A stretch of 64,000 bases of DNA, from the NCBI GenBank assembly GCA_030159075.1, contig BROG01000138.1:1268537-1332536 (forward strand), given 5' to 3'. A program made the position numbers and the translations under genes. The DNA is from Atrina japonica. Taxonomy: Eukaryota > Mollusca > Bivalvia > Pterioida > Pinnidae. Shown piece by piece: positions 1-11,954 of the stretch (its first letter is position 1; each line of letters starts with the position of its first letter). The notes below the pieces were generated by a model. That model made no database searches, had not been told where the DNA came from, and worked only from the letters and a program-made list of their open reading frames with translations.

Positions 1-67
1 GACACTTCGTAACCTATCTTGCGCGAATAAGTTCCTCTCATAAAAATGTGAAAATTAAACAACTATA

Positions 68-101
68 CAGTAGGTGGTCTTGATAGTGAGGTTTCACTGT
101 A
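68..101. mobile_element. Right end of a TA-flanked MITE, cut by the window start
   Basis: The text GGTGGTCTTGATAGTGAGG followed by TTTCACTGTA matches the right terminus of the elements at 9035-9204 and 62822-63071. Its left end lies outside the window or is lost. Confidence 0.6.
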
Positions 102-761
102 TTCTATTGTTACATACAGGCCTCTTTATTCTCCAGGAATTCTCTTGGTACTTTAGTGATTAGGTAGATTTATTACAAGTTTAATTGAGAAGCGTTCTGT
201 AACTTTGTCATTGGTGTGAAACAATTGATAGGCCTAACGTGTGCCTGATTTGTGCCTGTTACCCAATGTACATGAATACTGGTATAGATTATGGTTGGCA
301 TGTCGACTTGTGACGGAACATATGGTAAAACTTAAACTTAAGTAAATTACGACTGCTTGTGATGATGTATACAGACAAGATAGATATTCTGAAGTACTTC
401 AAATTCATTACGCAAAAATAAACCACTTTAGGTAAACTCCAAGTAACAGAATTACAAAAAAATGGTAAAAAATCGACATTAACTTCCTAACCCACACACC
501 TGAAAAATATAACTATTTGAAATTCTGTAAACACCTGGTTTTTTTAAAGGCTTTGGCATTCTTGTGTATATATGTTTCTAGATACGTGATTACACTATTT
601 CTGATTTATCTTTTTTTTAACCTTTTTTTTTTAAGATTGCCAAACTCTAAAATGTAAAAGTATCGTTATACATGTATTGTAATTTCATGGTCTATATCTG
701 TGTGTATTTACATCATCATTGTTATAAAGGCTTGTGTATGTAGATTGAAATCAAATATATA
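102..761. other. AT-rich spacer, nothing recognised
   Basis: Ordinary AT-rich DNA with T and A runs. No frame, splice-flanked exon or repeat shared with the rest of the window was seen. Confidence 0.5.
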
Positions 762-1036
762 TTTTTATTGTTGTTTAATGTCCCACTCAAGAATCTTTCA
801 CTCATATGGAGACGTCACCAAATGCCAGTGAATGGCTTCAAATTTTGGCCTATGCTCAGCATTTACGGCCATTGAGCAGTGAGGGTTCTGAAACGTGCCG
901 ACACCTACTGTGACACAGGACCTTGGTATTTACTGTCTCATCTGAAGGACAGGAAACCAACCTGCCGCTGGCTGGACTCAAACTCACGACCTCACGATAA
1001 GAATCAAGCACGCTACCGATTGAGCCAGGCCGGCTC
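762..1036 (-). mobile_element. tRNA-derived SINE, family A
   Basis: On the minus strand it begins with GAGCCGGCCTGGCTCAATCG, a tRNA-like A box, has a B-box-like GAGTTTGAGTCC, and ends in a TTAAACAACAA-type tail. Its body matches 7158-7440 (-) and 11116-11393 (+). The short open frame across it is incidental. Confidence 0.88.
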
Positions 1037-1220
1037 TAATCAAATACAGAATCGCATATATCTTCAATTTGTTTCAGTTGAAGCATATCCCTTTTTTTAG
1101 TCAGTTTGTGATTGACAGATAGATTGTCACATTTAGGTGGTTACAATTATGACTGAACTTGAAAATTTAAAACAGATAAAAAAATTACTATTATTTACAG
1201 TTGTGCTTCATGCCTATTTA

Positions 1221-1371
1221 TACAGTAAAACTTGCATTAAAGGCCACCTCTGTATAAAGGGCACCTGTCTGTATAGGCCATTCAAACATAACATTTGTTA
1301 ACTTTTTATACAACAATCATGCCTTTGTACAAAGGCCACCTGCTTATAATGGCTACATTTGCCTGACTGTA
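1221..1371. mobile_element. TA-flanked MITE (CAGTAAAAC ends)
   Basis: Starts TACAGTAAAACTTG and ends CTGACTGTA, with the internal phrases AAAGGCCACCTCTGTATAAA and GGCACCTG. Same family as 23870-24052 and 52690-52874, somewhat shorter. Confidence 0.8.
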
Positions 1372-1649
1372 TTATAAATCTGTTTATATATTGAACACAT
1401 CTAACACTGTCATGCATTGTATCCAGTTTTACATAAATTTCAATAGGTTCTATGTTCCACGATCATGGGATTTAGCCTGTAATATATTCTCTGCCAAAAA
1501 CTAGAAAATTGTATGTATTGTCTTTAATTACAACCACTTATTCTAAATATTAAAAAATGTTTATTTCAATGACAGACATACAATGTAGCTTTCACTTAAG
1601 AGGATTTACACTTTTTCTTTCTATCTTTACTTTTTACATATTGGCCAAG

Positions 1650-1884
1650 TACAGTAAAATCCATATGACCTGGCAGGGTGAATTCTCGTGAACCCTTTCT
1701 TGACCTGGACGAGTTTAGGTAATAATGCATAATGAGATTAGAATTACACTGACAAGTCAGTAATCGATCCTACTTGTCACCATACATGCAAGTATCCAGT
1801 GAGGAATAAAAAACTTTTCCCGTTAAGTTTGTCACAACCGAAAAGTCAGTAGATTCATCCATATGAAAATCAAAAGGTTACTCT
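1650..1884. repeat. Dispersed repeat, copy 1
   Basis: Shares order and wording with 38281-38520: ACCTGGA(C/T)GAGTTTA, TAATTGACCCTACTT-like text, ACCGAAAAG, and AAAAGGTTACTCT at the end. The start TACAGTAAAATCC resembles the TA-flanked MITE ends. Confidence 0.75.
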
Positions 1885-2804
1885 ATCATGCTGAGCTATC
1901 TGAACCGGACAATATAACACTGCAAAGTTTTCAAAAGACAGAAAACAGAATGGAGATACTGACAGCTTGTTTAACTGATGTGGCATTATATCTTTGGATG
2001 CAATATATTCCATTCCATGTGGCTTCATTCCTGCAATTTATATTCTTTCCTAATCTCTGAAAAATCCATTTAAATGATTTCACTTGAAAAATAAATCTTC
2101 AATTTACAGAACAATCCAAAAAACAGGTGCCCCTTAACCAATCAGATTGGTGTAACAATAAACATGACTTCAGTGTTGCCACTTCTTGATATTACATGAC
2201 AGGGGAGGTTATCAGCCTACAAAATGGTTGTATATTTCATCTGATGGCTTAACAACCTCCCGCCACCCATACAGTTGACAGATAGCCAATTTGTTCCGAT
2301 AAGATTAAAATAGTATACCAGTAGCGGCAGTGATATATAATCCAATATTGGCTGTGGGACTGATATATTTAATCTTTTAATTGTAAATACATTTATGTAT
2401 ATTTTTTATGTAGCTGCCAAATAAAAAAAAAAAATGAAAAGGAACATACCCTCCAAAGGTGTACGGCTAATGATAAGGTTTCAAAAATAGTTTATCAAAT
2501 ACAAAGTGTAATGAATTTACTAACATATGTTGTTTCTAGATGTGCTTATATGTTCTAAAAGTACAAGCAACTGCTATTTGTATTTATAATAATATTAGAT
2601 CTTCAGCATATTTCTACGAACAAAAATAACAAATCTTATTCCAAAATTACGGAATATGATCATACTGAAGTCTTGTGTGTAGGTTTAGAATCTAATATCT
2701 TACCTGCAGCGTCTTTTTGTAAGACACATTTGGATTTATAGCTATAAATAAAAAAAAATTCTATATTCATAATTTTTTGTCTAAAAAGGAGTACATTATT
2801 GAAG
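1885..2804. other. Spacer, nothing recognised
   Basis: AT-rich sequence with short A runs. No supported gene or shared repeat. Confidence 0.5.
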
Positions 2805-2898
2805 GTAAAAATGAAGAAGTACCAATTTATAATCAAACCTCAAGTCCATTAGAACATGGTGAATTAGATGTGCAATGGTCTTAACATGAAGAACAATT
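2805..2898 (+). repeat. 94-bp dispersed repeat, copy 1
   Basis: Nearly identical to 62450-62545. Both read AAAAATGAAGAAGTACCAAT, then CTCAAGTCCATTAGAACA, then AATGGTCTTAACATGAAGAA. No inverted termini are visible; it may be a fragment of a longer element. Confidence 0.8.
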
Positions 2899-5528
2899 GC
2901 GAATCCCAAACCGGATAGGACCAAATCATATAAAATGTGGACTATACTCTTTGGGAACTTGAAAAGAATTCAACAACATCACAAGATAGTACATGTTCAT
3001 ACTGGTTACAAGGAGATGTCATGAACTGCAAAGATGTTACTTAAATTTTCAATTTCAGCTAGTTTATAAAATTTCAAAAAATCCATGTTGTAATGCCTAT
3101 ATACATATATGTCCTCTAATAATTGTAAATAATTCCAATAGTAAAATAGATGACTATCATTCTTGACATTTGCAATAGCAAATTATTGTGGGATTTTCAC
3201 ATATTAGAATTTTTTCATCAGAAGTTTACGCTCAGTTAGTTGGCCAACAAATAGTGTGATCGTTATCTGAATAAAAATGCTGAAAGTTATTGACTGTGTT
3301 ACAACTATAGTCTGAACACCTGTACCAAATAACCAAAAAAAAAATTGAAAACCACAAAAGAGAGCATGCATAAAGTATATCTACATCAAATATATTCAAG
3401 CAAATGTTTTAATCATTTGAGTGAAATGTATGTGAAACTTACATCAGGAGTTTGATGTCACAACTCAAAACAAATTATTGTATCCCATAGAAGCAAAACA
3501 TTATTCTAAGAAAATAAAAAATACTGACCAATATACATTGTAATACAAATAGATGTTAACATATTTAAATACATGATAAAAAGGCACCATCTCAAAGGTC
3601 CAAGTTTGGGTAAATCACTTACAGGTCAGTTACATCCCAAAATAAATGAGGACAATTCTTGGTTAGATATAAACAGCAATGGGGAAACAACAAGACATGT
3701 TCATGTAAGAAAATCTTATGGAAGTTTATCATAAAATGGAACAAAGCCCCCACCCCCACCCCCCACCCCTCTCTCTCTCTCTCTCTCATGCAGTAAATAT
3801 ATGTAAGACAAAGAAGTTTTCTTATTTCCTCATAGAGGCATGGGGCATTTTTTATTAGCCCAGACAACCACTTTTAGTGAGGCCAGGAATGGGATGCCCT
3901 GTGGTCCCCATTATACACCAAAGTGCCCTTCAAAAGAATTTGGCACAGCTGGTAAGGGACATTTTTGGTTCTTGACTTCAGATATAAAATTATACAAAAA
4001 AATCAGTTTTAGTTTATTGGTGACAACTTGTGGCAAAAAATTAAAAAAAACATAATGATTTAGAGAAATACCCAATTGCCCCCAATTTATAGATTTACAA
4101 CATTTCACACTATTTAAGGTCGATAAGAAGCATTATCTTCAAAGTAATTTTCAGCCTATTTTCAATCTATGTGGCATTAAAGATAAGATCTTTAACTTTA
4201 TCTTATAACTGATTTTCTAATGAAATGAGATCTCTTTTTATGTAAGCGTGCCGTACCAATGCCATACCACTGCGGTGATTACTTTGCTGCGGGCAATATG
4301 TATGTGGTATCTCTAGCTGCAGCTAGTGTATCAAGACATGCCACTCTATTATAACGTCTTATTAAAATTTCCGTTAGATCTTCTGGTATCCATTTCACTA
4401 ACACATATCAAATCAGTTTCCACACTGTGTTGAAGGTGATTGTTTTCTAGAGATTCAGAAATTTGACATAACTCTAAATGCAAAGATGTGCACGTGTTAC
4501 AGCCAAACTTATCTTAATTCACTTCAACATCACACATTTTCATATTTGAACTTATTTTTTATTATATAGCACTTGGTTTACAGGGTTTTTTTGCACTTAA
4601 ACATTCGTATTTATCGCCTGTACGTAACAGAACTGAACTATCCCGAATATGAGTCAAGTCAGACAGACTGAAAACGCAACTGTACGGAAAACATATTTAA
4701 AGCAAACAGAAACAATACTGGAAATTGACAATACAAGGCTTCTGTATAACTTCACACAAACAAGTGCATTCAACTGAATTTATGTAAATTCTTTTAATTT
4801 TTTCTCAGCCATCCTTGTTTACCCTCTTCAAAACCTCTTGACCTTTTACTCATAAAAACACTTAAGCATCGGGTTACATGTACAAAATGTATTCCACAAT
4901 AAGTAACTTTGATATTTGAATTCCATCCATCCAAAACTTTTCATTATTAACACATTACAAATGCACATAAAATTTCCAGAGCTTGTGAAGAACAAGATAT
5001 ATATATTTCATAACAAAATTCTATTTCTAGACAAAAGTGCAATAAAATTATGACTACATTTTAAAAAATGGAAGCTCAATTAGATGACCCTATCAACTTG
5101 AGTATTATATCATTTCCCTTTACGAATTATGATTATCTGATATGATACTGGGACAACATATTAAGCTAAAAAGTTGTTGTATTTAACATTTTAATTGACA
5201 TTTAAATTTTGATGTACTGATTCAGATATGGGGCGTTAAGTCAGACATTTAAAAATATTTGAACAAGTTTACAGTTTAAAATGAGTTTGAGCAGCAGAGC
5301 TATTTTACAGATGTAAACCAAAAATAATTTTTGATTTATTTTTGTGTTACATTCTGCCAACAACATTTCACTACATGGTGACAGCACCAGTTCAATTTTT
5401 GGTATCTTAAATTTTGACCTGAGCGATGGACTTACACCCAAAGCAGCAAATTTTCTGGTATTTTCAGTATCTTCTGCACAATGGGCATCATTGGAATGAA
5501 GTGTGACTCATATTTTTCATGTTTGTAG
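2899..5528. other. Long spacer with one microsatellite
   Basis: No supported gene. A C-rich and CT microsatellite lies at 3746-3787. An exon-like scrap on the minus strand at 3616-3655 (about twelve codons before CCT/GTAAGTG) is too short to call. Confidence 0.45.
3746..3787. repeat. C-rich run followed by (CT)n
   Basis: CCCCCACCCCCACCCC-type sequence passing into about nine CT units. Confidence 0.95.
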
Positions 5529-5625
5529 TAAAGACAAATACTGCCTCTGAGGGCACTTGAACTTGTGGCCCCTGGTTAACATGTCTGGTGCTCTACTGAA
5601 CAAGTTTAGGGAGAGTCCACTAGTT
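5529..5625 (-). mobile_element. tRNA-like SINE head (family D), degraded
   Basis: On the minus strand it contains a recognisable but decayed copy of the tRNA-like unit at 5811-5885: ACCAGGGGCCACAAGTTCAA and GCCCTCAGAGGCAGTATTT. Confidence 0.6.
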
Positions 5626-5810
5626 CAAGGTAATAGGAATATCATACATGTACAACTAACAGCGCCACATTATCCCCTCCACTGAAAGAGTTGTCTCTTC
5701 TCTCACAGAGGTTGCTATAACCTGTGAGGTAATATTTGGGAGTAATCACATTCACTTTATCAGAAAGAACCCAGGTCCCACTGTGGGTGCTAAATGTAAC
5801 AGAGATAAAT

Positions 5811-5885
5811 ACTGCCTCTGATGGGATTTGAACCTGAGACCCCTGGTTTACCATTCTGATGCTCTATCCAATGAGCTAAAGGGAC
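5811..5885 (-). mobile_element. tRNA-like unit, probable SINE head (family D)
   Basis: The minus strand reads TTTAGCTCATTGGATAGAGC with a four-pair D stem (GCTC/GAGC), then a B box GGTTCAAATCC. The T stem pairs at only two positions and the acceptor ends do not pair well, so this is a SINE promoter region and not a working tRNA gene. It lies about 50 bases from the 60-bp array. Confidence 0.65.
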
Positions 5886-5934
5886 AACGCCACTAGCTCG
5901 AGCTGCCACAGGTTGATATTGCCATGTTGGAAAG

Positions 5935-6424
5935 AACTGGGACTCCCACATACTCATACTGATCACTCATTTTGATCCCTGACTGATTCCTTAGAATTGG
6001 GACTCCCACATATTCATACTGATTACTTATTCTGATCCCCGACTGATTCCTTAGAATTGGGACTCCCACATATTCATACTGATCACTTATTCTGATCCCT
6101 GACTGATTCCTTAGAATTGGGACTCCCACATACTCATACTGACCACTCATTTTGATCCCTGACTGATTCCTTAAAATTGGGACTCCCACATATTCATACT
6201 GATTACTTATTCTGATCCCCGACTGATTCCTTAGAACTGGGACTCCCACATACTCATACTGATTACTTATTCTGATCCCCGACTGATTCCTTAGAACTGG
6301 GACTCCCACATACTCATACTGATCACTTATTCTGATCCCTGACTGATTCCTTAGAACTGGGACTCCCACATACTCGTACTGATCACTTATTTTGATCCCT
6401 GACTGTTTGCAAATAATTGGGACT
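5935..6424. repeat. 60-bp minisatellite, eight units
   Basis: Units start at 5941 and every 60 bases to 6361, each with GGGACTCCCACATA and GATCCC(T/C)GACTGATTCC. At least two alternating variants exist (CACTCATTTTGATCCCT versus TTACTTATTCTGATCCCC). The 158-codon minus-strand frame with a 20-residue repeat follows from 60 being divisible by 3. Confidence 0.96.
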
Positions 6425-7157
6425 TTCAGAGTTTACTTTGAGAACTTCAGAAAAGGACTGTCTTTCAATCATAAAAAAAAAGGTCAAAAATGATTTGGGA
6501 TAACGAAATAATATAAAAGTGATTGAACAAGTTGATGAAAAAGGGACAGGTCTGAACATGTAACCCGTTGATTACAACCTGAATGTCTTACAACTGTGAA
6601 TGGCAATAATGTATCCAATTTTCGTATTATCTTAAAAAGCTAAACAATAACTTTAATTGTATCTCGCTATTTAGTAATATAAGAAAATACTAACTTCTTT
6701 GATCTTTAATCTTTGATCTGCAGCAAGCAATGCTGTGTATCACATGACTAAATTAACATGAAACTTAAGACTTTTTTCTCTTTTTTCAGTATTCTTGTAA
6801 AATAATCCATCATCTATTCTACATTGCCAATTAGTGGCATTAGGATGCTAAATTTAATGTAGTCCATCACCAGAGAATAGCTGCAGACAGTTTGCATTGC
6901 ATTATCTTATAGCCATTAATTTAGGTACACTTGTACTGATACACACTTCTGTAGGAATATAAAGCAAGTGATTACCTGTACATGTAAATAGCAAGTAAAT
7001 ATACGACCCTTTAATACCCCAGTATGTTTTTAATATTACTTTTTTTTTTTTTCCACACTCAGTTCGAATTTGGTAGATGGGATTATTGGGGTTAATATGA
7101 AGAAAAAGAAGAGCAGCCTTGCTCACATAAATAGACATGTCCCTCACACCTTCAATA
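6425..7157. other. Spacer, nothing recognised
   Basis: AT-rich DNA with no supported gene or shared repeat. Confidence 0.5.
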
Positions 7158-7440
7158 TGATTTGTTTTGTTTGTTTGTTGTTATTTAACGTCTCACTCAA
7201 GAATATTTCACTGATATAGAGATGTCACCAAATGTCGGTAAAGGGCTTCGAATTTTGGCCTATGCTCAGCACTTACAGCCATTGAGCAGTGAGGATTCTT
7301 TAATGTGCTGGCACCTACTGTGAAATGGGACCTCGGTTTTTACTGTCTCATCCGAAGGACAAGAAACCAACCTGCCAACAGCTGGACTCAAACTCACAAT
7401 CTTATGATCAAAAGTTGAGCAGGCTACCAACAGATCAATA
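7158..7440 (-). mobile_element. tRNA-derived SINE, family A
   Basis: Body matches the copies at 762-1036 and 11116-11393 (TTTAACGTCTCACTCAAGAA at the tail side, AGCAGTGAGGATTCTTTAAT inside). The tRNA-like end is degraded after CTGGACTCAAACTCACAATC. Confidence 0.85.
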
Positions 7441-7454
7441 TGATTCGTAACATG

Positions 7455-7847
7455 AACAGTAAAACTTCTAAGAGTCAAAGTTCAAAGGACCACCTAGAAA
7501 AGTTTGAAACATCCGATAATCGGGACTTTGACTCATGGATGGCAACGGAAAATGATACATTTTTACTTTCAGAGGTTCTATGAGGTCTATATGACTGCAT
7601 TGAAACCATTTAAGACATATAGGTCTACGGTCATCGTCATTAATAAACAGTGCTAAAATTAACATCATATTTTCGTGAAATTAAAACATTGAATAAACAT
7701 TTATTTGAAACATAAAAAAATTCAACTCATAAAAGTTTGAATGATAATATGTTTGTAAGTAGCACAGTTATTCAGGACTTTGTCAATAGTTCGAAAACAT
7801 TGAGAAATTCGACTCACTGAAGTTCGAATCATCAAAGCTCTACTGTA
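7455..7847. mobile_element. TA-flanked Tigger-like MITE, about 390 bp
   Basis: Starts ACAGTAAAACTTCTAAGAGT and ends TCAAAGCTCTACTGTA. Internal text alternates between TTCGAA-type motifs and AT-rich filler, as in 33946-34446. Confidence 0.65.
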
Positions 7848-8630
7848 TTAAGTTGAATAGACGTTTATATCTACCAGTACATAACACATGTACATTTTGT
7901 ACAGATGTGTCCAAAATACACAAAGACATGACCTACCAATCCATGTTTTATTTTTACATTCAATTGGGCATGCACACACAATGTGTAATAACAGCAATAA
8001 TAATGTCCAGAATGCTGCATTTAATACACTCCAGTATTTCGATTTGTGCCTATCATTGTCAAAAACAAAAACAAACTAAGAAGTTTACAAACACCGAGAC
8101 CAATCAATAACCATCGACTAAATCCATCTAAAATAACATTTATTTTTTTCAATTATGGATCCAAAACTGTGAATTAAATGATATTTCCGTTGGAAGGTAA
8201 ATCTGAAATAGAAATTATACAATGTCGATTTCAGGGTATTTAAACCTGTCACTCAAATACAACAAGATTAGTAATCTGTGCATTATAACATAATTCTGCT
8301 ACCCACATGTAAAAACAAGGAGTTATTCTGTGGTTTCAGTTTGGCAATTTACAGGTATGTTTTGCTTTGCTCTGTGGATAAGTCAAAAGGGTGGACTTAA
8401 AGTGTTTATTTCAACGACTTAAAAGGAATATTTCTTATCACCGGTCATTTTCATCCTCGGATGATGACTTTCGAGTGAAAGGCCTCCACTGATGCAAAAT
8501 ATCAAAGTAAGAAAAACTTGAGTAGGGACAATACCCTATTTATTATTCTATTTTTGTACAAATTTAAACATGTTTTCAGATATAGATTTATTGATACATA
8601 CTATAAACATAATTGATTACCAGTAATTCA
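7848..8630. other. Spacer, nothing recognised
   Basis: No supported gene; AT-rich unique-looking sequence. Confidence 0.5.
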
Positions 8631-8865
8631 CTTATATGTACTCTCCCTGCATGACATGGGAGATATAACTGATTATTTCAAACATTTAATTTTTTTCTTT
8701 TTTTTTTTTCTTTTTTTTTACACATTACAAATTGTAATCTTTGTACTGCACAAAGATAACAATTTACAATTTGTAATGTTTAAAAAAAATAATGAACTTA
8801 AATGCTGGAAATAATCAATTATATATCCCATGTTAGACAAGGAATTTTAGCACATACATGTAAGG
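8631..8865. mobile_element. Fold-back element, about 235 bp
   Basis: Left-arm text CATGGGAGATATAACTGATT and right-arm text AATCAATTATATATCCCATG pair. The inner pair ACATTACAAATTGTAAT / ACAATTTGTAATGT encloses a short loop. T-rich and A-rich tracts sit symmetrically. Confidence 0.8.
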
Positions 8866-9034
8866 CAATGGAGGTTTTTAAATGTAGAATTTAAGGGTTT
8901 TAATGATTTAGTTTTAAAATGGTGCAGCTAGGCTCAATTCATCAAGAAATTACCTGACAGAATATTTAATACAAAAACATATGTGACAATGTATCACATA
9001 TACCTTTAAGGTGAATGAATCAAATCTTAAAATA

Positions 9035-9204
9035 TACAGTGGAACCTGACCTAACGTCCACCTTACTTCTCACATCTCACATTTAAGACCATAAATATTG
9101 ATGTCTCTTGAATAATTTCTCACTAAGTGAGAGGCCACCTTGCAAATCAGACCACATCAAGTCAGTCAGTTTTAGAGTGGTCTTAATAGTAAGGTTCCAC
9201 TGTA
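9035..9204. mobile_element. TA-flanked MITE, complete, 170 bp
   Basis: Inverted ends TACAGTGGAACCT and AGGTTCCACTGTA are nearly perfect, with TA as the likely target duplication. Inside are phrases of the type GTGGTCTTAATAGTAAGG. Confidence 0.87.
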
Positions 9205-9835
9205 TTTTTGAAGATTTTAAAAGCATATACCCTATACAGACTTGCAGATATTTAGACCTGTTAAACTTCCGTCTTTGAAGAAGGACAGTACATTTGTACT
9301 TAACTGCTTTAAAATAACATGAATAATTTAGTATTGTTTGGTATTTTAATTAAGTTACATGCAATTTTAAGGCATCTTGCTTCTTGTACATTGTTACTTT
9401 TCTTTAAATTTGGAATGATGGCTCAACAGGAAATTACTGAGACGTATAATTATAAATCTAACTGTTGGGAGGACTAAAAATTCATTTGACTATTTTCAGG
9501 TTTGAACTATTAACAGACTTTTTGTAACATGTTCCTCAATGAATTAGTTATAACCTTACATGTACATGTAGGACAGAATATATCTAAAGTTTGTTCTCAC
9601 TACAAAATGGAAAAGTCATGAAAGCAAAACAAAACATGAATGCAGGGACACTCTAACCATGTATAATTGAAGTATGTCAAAGGTCAAGGTTGAAGGTCAA
9701 TTGTATTCAGGTCAGATCATAAGAAATACATGATCCGAATATGAGAACACTATCTACTTACTCCTCAAGTAATTTGATGGATACACTAAAATTATCAATT
9801 CTGGAGTCCCATAATACTGCCAAATACATTTTGGA
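9205..9835. other. Spacer with a cluster of AGGTCA motifs
   Basis: No supported gene. 9676-9715 holds several AGGTCA/AAGGTCA words, which are common in mollusc non-coding DNA; no function is implied. A minus-strand open stretch at about 9769-9840 was judged too weak to call. Confidence 0.4.
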
Positions 9836-10066
9836 CTGTAACTGGACAGTTTCAATCATGTTTAATTTTTACCATTTTTAATCTGGGATGAGAGGGAAAA
9901 TTTAAAATGAAGGTGAAACTTTTTAAGCTAAATAACTGAAGCATGGGCATTCATGACATCCATGGTAATCTTTGCCATTTAAAGCAAATTTAAGATGAGC
10001 TGAATGTGTTTTTATAGAAAAAAGGGCAAAATTTACCAGGGGCAAAAATTTCCAGGTAAACAATAT
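9836..10066. mobile_element. Dispersed MITE-like repeat (GGCAAAAATTTCCAGGTA end)
   Basis: Shares GATGAGAGGG(A/C)AAATTTAAAATGAA and GGGGCAAAAATTTCCAGGTA with 59394-59625, and more weakly with 31011-31244. Confidence 0.7.
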
Positions 10067-10085
10067 TACTGAAATCCAGTCATTA

Positions 10086-10176
10086 TTAACTCATCAACCC
10101 CTGAAAGACAATGGACTCTTCTGTACATCACTGACTTAGACCAGTCCAAATGTGTATTTAGGGATAAATGGGTTAA
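10086..10176. mobile_element. TTAA-bounded palindromic mini-element
   Basis: 91 bp from TTAACTCATCAACCCCTGAA to TTTAGGGATAAATGGGTTAA. The two arms are imperfect reverse complements. Other copies are at 12854, 13909, 20321, 23472 and 27245. Confidence 0.82.
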
Positions 10177-10240
10177 AACTCCTCGGACTGTCAGTCCTCA
10201 ATATTTGGGGCATAAAAATAATTATATCTCACAGATAATG

Positions 10241-10271
<31 letters not shown>
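10241..10271. repeat. (TA)n microsatellite
   Basis: About fifteen uninterrupted TA units. Confidence 0.98.
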
Positions 10272-10278
<7 letters not shown>

Positions 10279-11092
10279 CATTAACTGCACTGTAAACAAG
10301 AGTTGAATGGAAAAAAATCCAACAAAAAAAACCAAACAAGCCAATACAAATATAAAACACACCTTTAGAGCAAAAACAAAAAGTGAACTTGTGTTGTTTA
10401 TTAAGAACTAGGTTAGTGTAACTATAAAGTCAAGTTGCACCTTAAGAACAAAGGTATATGTATGTAATATATAAGAGTATCTATGATACGGAAATATATA
10501 TCAACTAATACAATATGGCCAGCTTTCATATGGTACTACTTTGCATGAAATATGCAGTAGAGTGTGAAATTTTAAAGTGTGTAAAGTAATGAAGCACAAA
10601 AAGGCATTCGCTTCAATTACATCTAAAACATATACTCCCCTGAACTTTCTATTGTTCAAACAAAACAGAAACTGTTAGCAACTAGGTAAGTTCCAGTTTT
10701 CTCTATTCTTCATTTTCTCGAGTTTGACTTTTTTATTGACTTGAAATCTTTTTAATGAGTATAACCGAGCAGGAAGCTGATAGTTAATTGATTTTCCTTT
10801 GTTTTCTAAATCGATGGATATATGTAGTGAACTATATTAAAGTTAATTGTTTGTTTTTTATTTGCATTTTTCTTAAAGCACATATCCCCTGTCTCTCCAC
10901 CATTGTTCATATAAAACCTAAACACTTACCTACTTTAGCTGATATTTTTCTTTATTTTTTTTAATTATATTGTTGTCTGCAATGCAATGGATTTTTCACT
11001 TTAAATGGAGAGATTAGCAGCACTTCACAAAACTGTTAGGTACACATGTAGTTCTACCAAGATACATGTAACTGGCACATTTTTACAAAAGC
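10272..11092. other. Spacer, nothing recognised
   Basis: AT-rich; no gene or shared repeat seen. Confidence 0.5.
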
Positions 11093-11416
11093 AATGAGTC
11101 TAATTTAAAAAATAACGAGCCTGCCTGGCTCAGTCAGTAGCGCGCTTGATTCTTGATCATGAGTTCGAGTCCAGGCGGCAGCAGGTTGGTTTCCTGTCCT
11201 TCGGATGAGTTAGTAAAAACCGAGGTCCCATGCCACAGTAGGTGTTGGCACGTTAAAGAACTCTTACTGCCCAATGGCCATAAGTGCTGAGCATAGGCCA
11301 AAATTTGAAGCCCTTCACCGGCATTTGGTGATGTCTCCACATGAGTGAAAGATTCTTGAGTGGGACGTTAAACAACAATAAACAAACAAACACAATGAGT
11401 CTAATTTAAATAATAA
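11093..11416 (+). mobile_element. tRNA-derived SINE, family A, with target-site duplication
   Basis: The body at 11116-11393 starts GAGCCTGCCTGGCTCAGTC (A box in TGGCTCAGTCAGTAG), has a B box GAGTTCGAGTCC, and ends in ACAACAATAAACAAACAAAC. It is flanked by a 23-base direct repeat (11093-11115 and 11394-11416, one mismatch, starting AATGAGTCTAATTTAAA), the mark of LINE-machinery retroposition. This is the best-preserved family A copy here. Confidence 0.95.
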
Positions 11417-11923
11417 TAGCCAATATGTGTCTTTAGGTATGAATGAGTTAAAAGGTACAAATAACCAAGGGATGAAAATTTCCATTACACAGAGTATATC
11501 TTGATATTGGCACCACAAAAAATCTGTACATATTCAAGTAAAACTGCCATCTTATTTCTTTACCATATTGTCGCTCCTTTAACTTACGTAAGTTATTGAT
11601 AAGAAAATCTTTTTTTATTCAAAAAGTACCAAAGTTTGATTTATCATTTTCTGTTAAAAAGGGAATAATACCTTCAGTATGGTTTTCTCAAGATGAGCCA
11701 TTACTAGAGGCCTACCCAATTAAAATGAATTTATATGAATATCCAACAGATTTCAATGTACCATATTTTGTCCTAGATTGACACCAGATAAGCAAATCTG
11801 ATGGACATTAAAAAAATACAGATTCTTGAGATGTTAAATGTATGTTATCTCTGGTCATGAGGTTTTACAGAAGATTTAAAGTGAGCAGACAATGTTGGTG
11901 TCGTAAGCTAGGGGATAACAAGG

Positions 11924-11954
11924 GCTCACCTGGCCCTCCTTTGGACAGGTGAGC
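11924..11954. repeat. Short hairpin GCTCACCTG / CAGGTGAGC
   Basis: Nine-base perfect arms around a 13-base loop. Similar CAGGTGAGC ends occur in mollusc interspersed repeats; here only this fragment is seen. Confidence 0.7.

Noticed and set aside
5811..5885. Functional tRNA gene
   Set aside because: D stem and B box are good, but the T stem and acceptor stem do not pair; it fits a SINE head.
5893..6369. 158-codon minus-strand frame with a 20-residue repeat
   Set aside because: Direct product of the 60-bp minisatellite.
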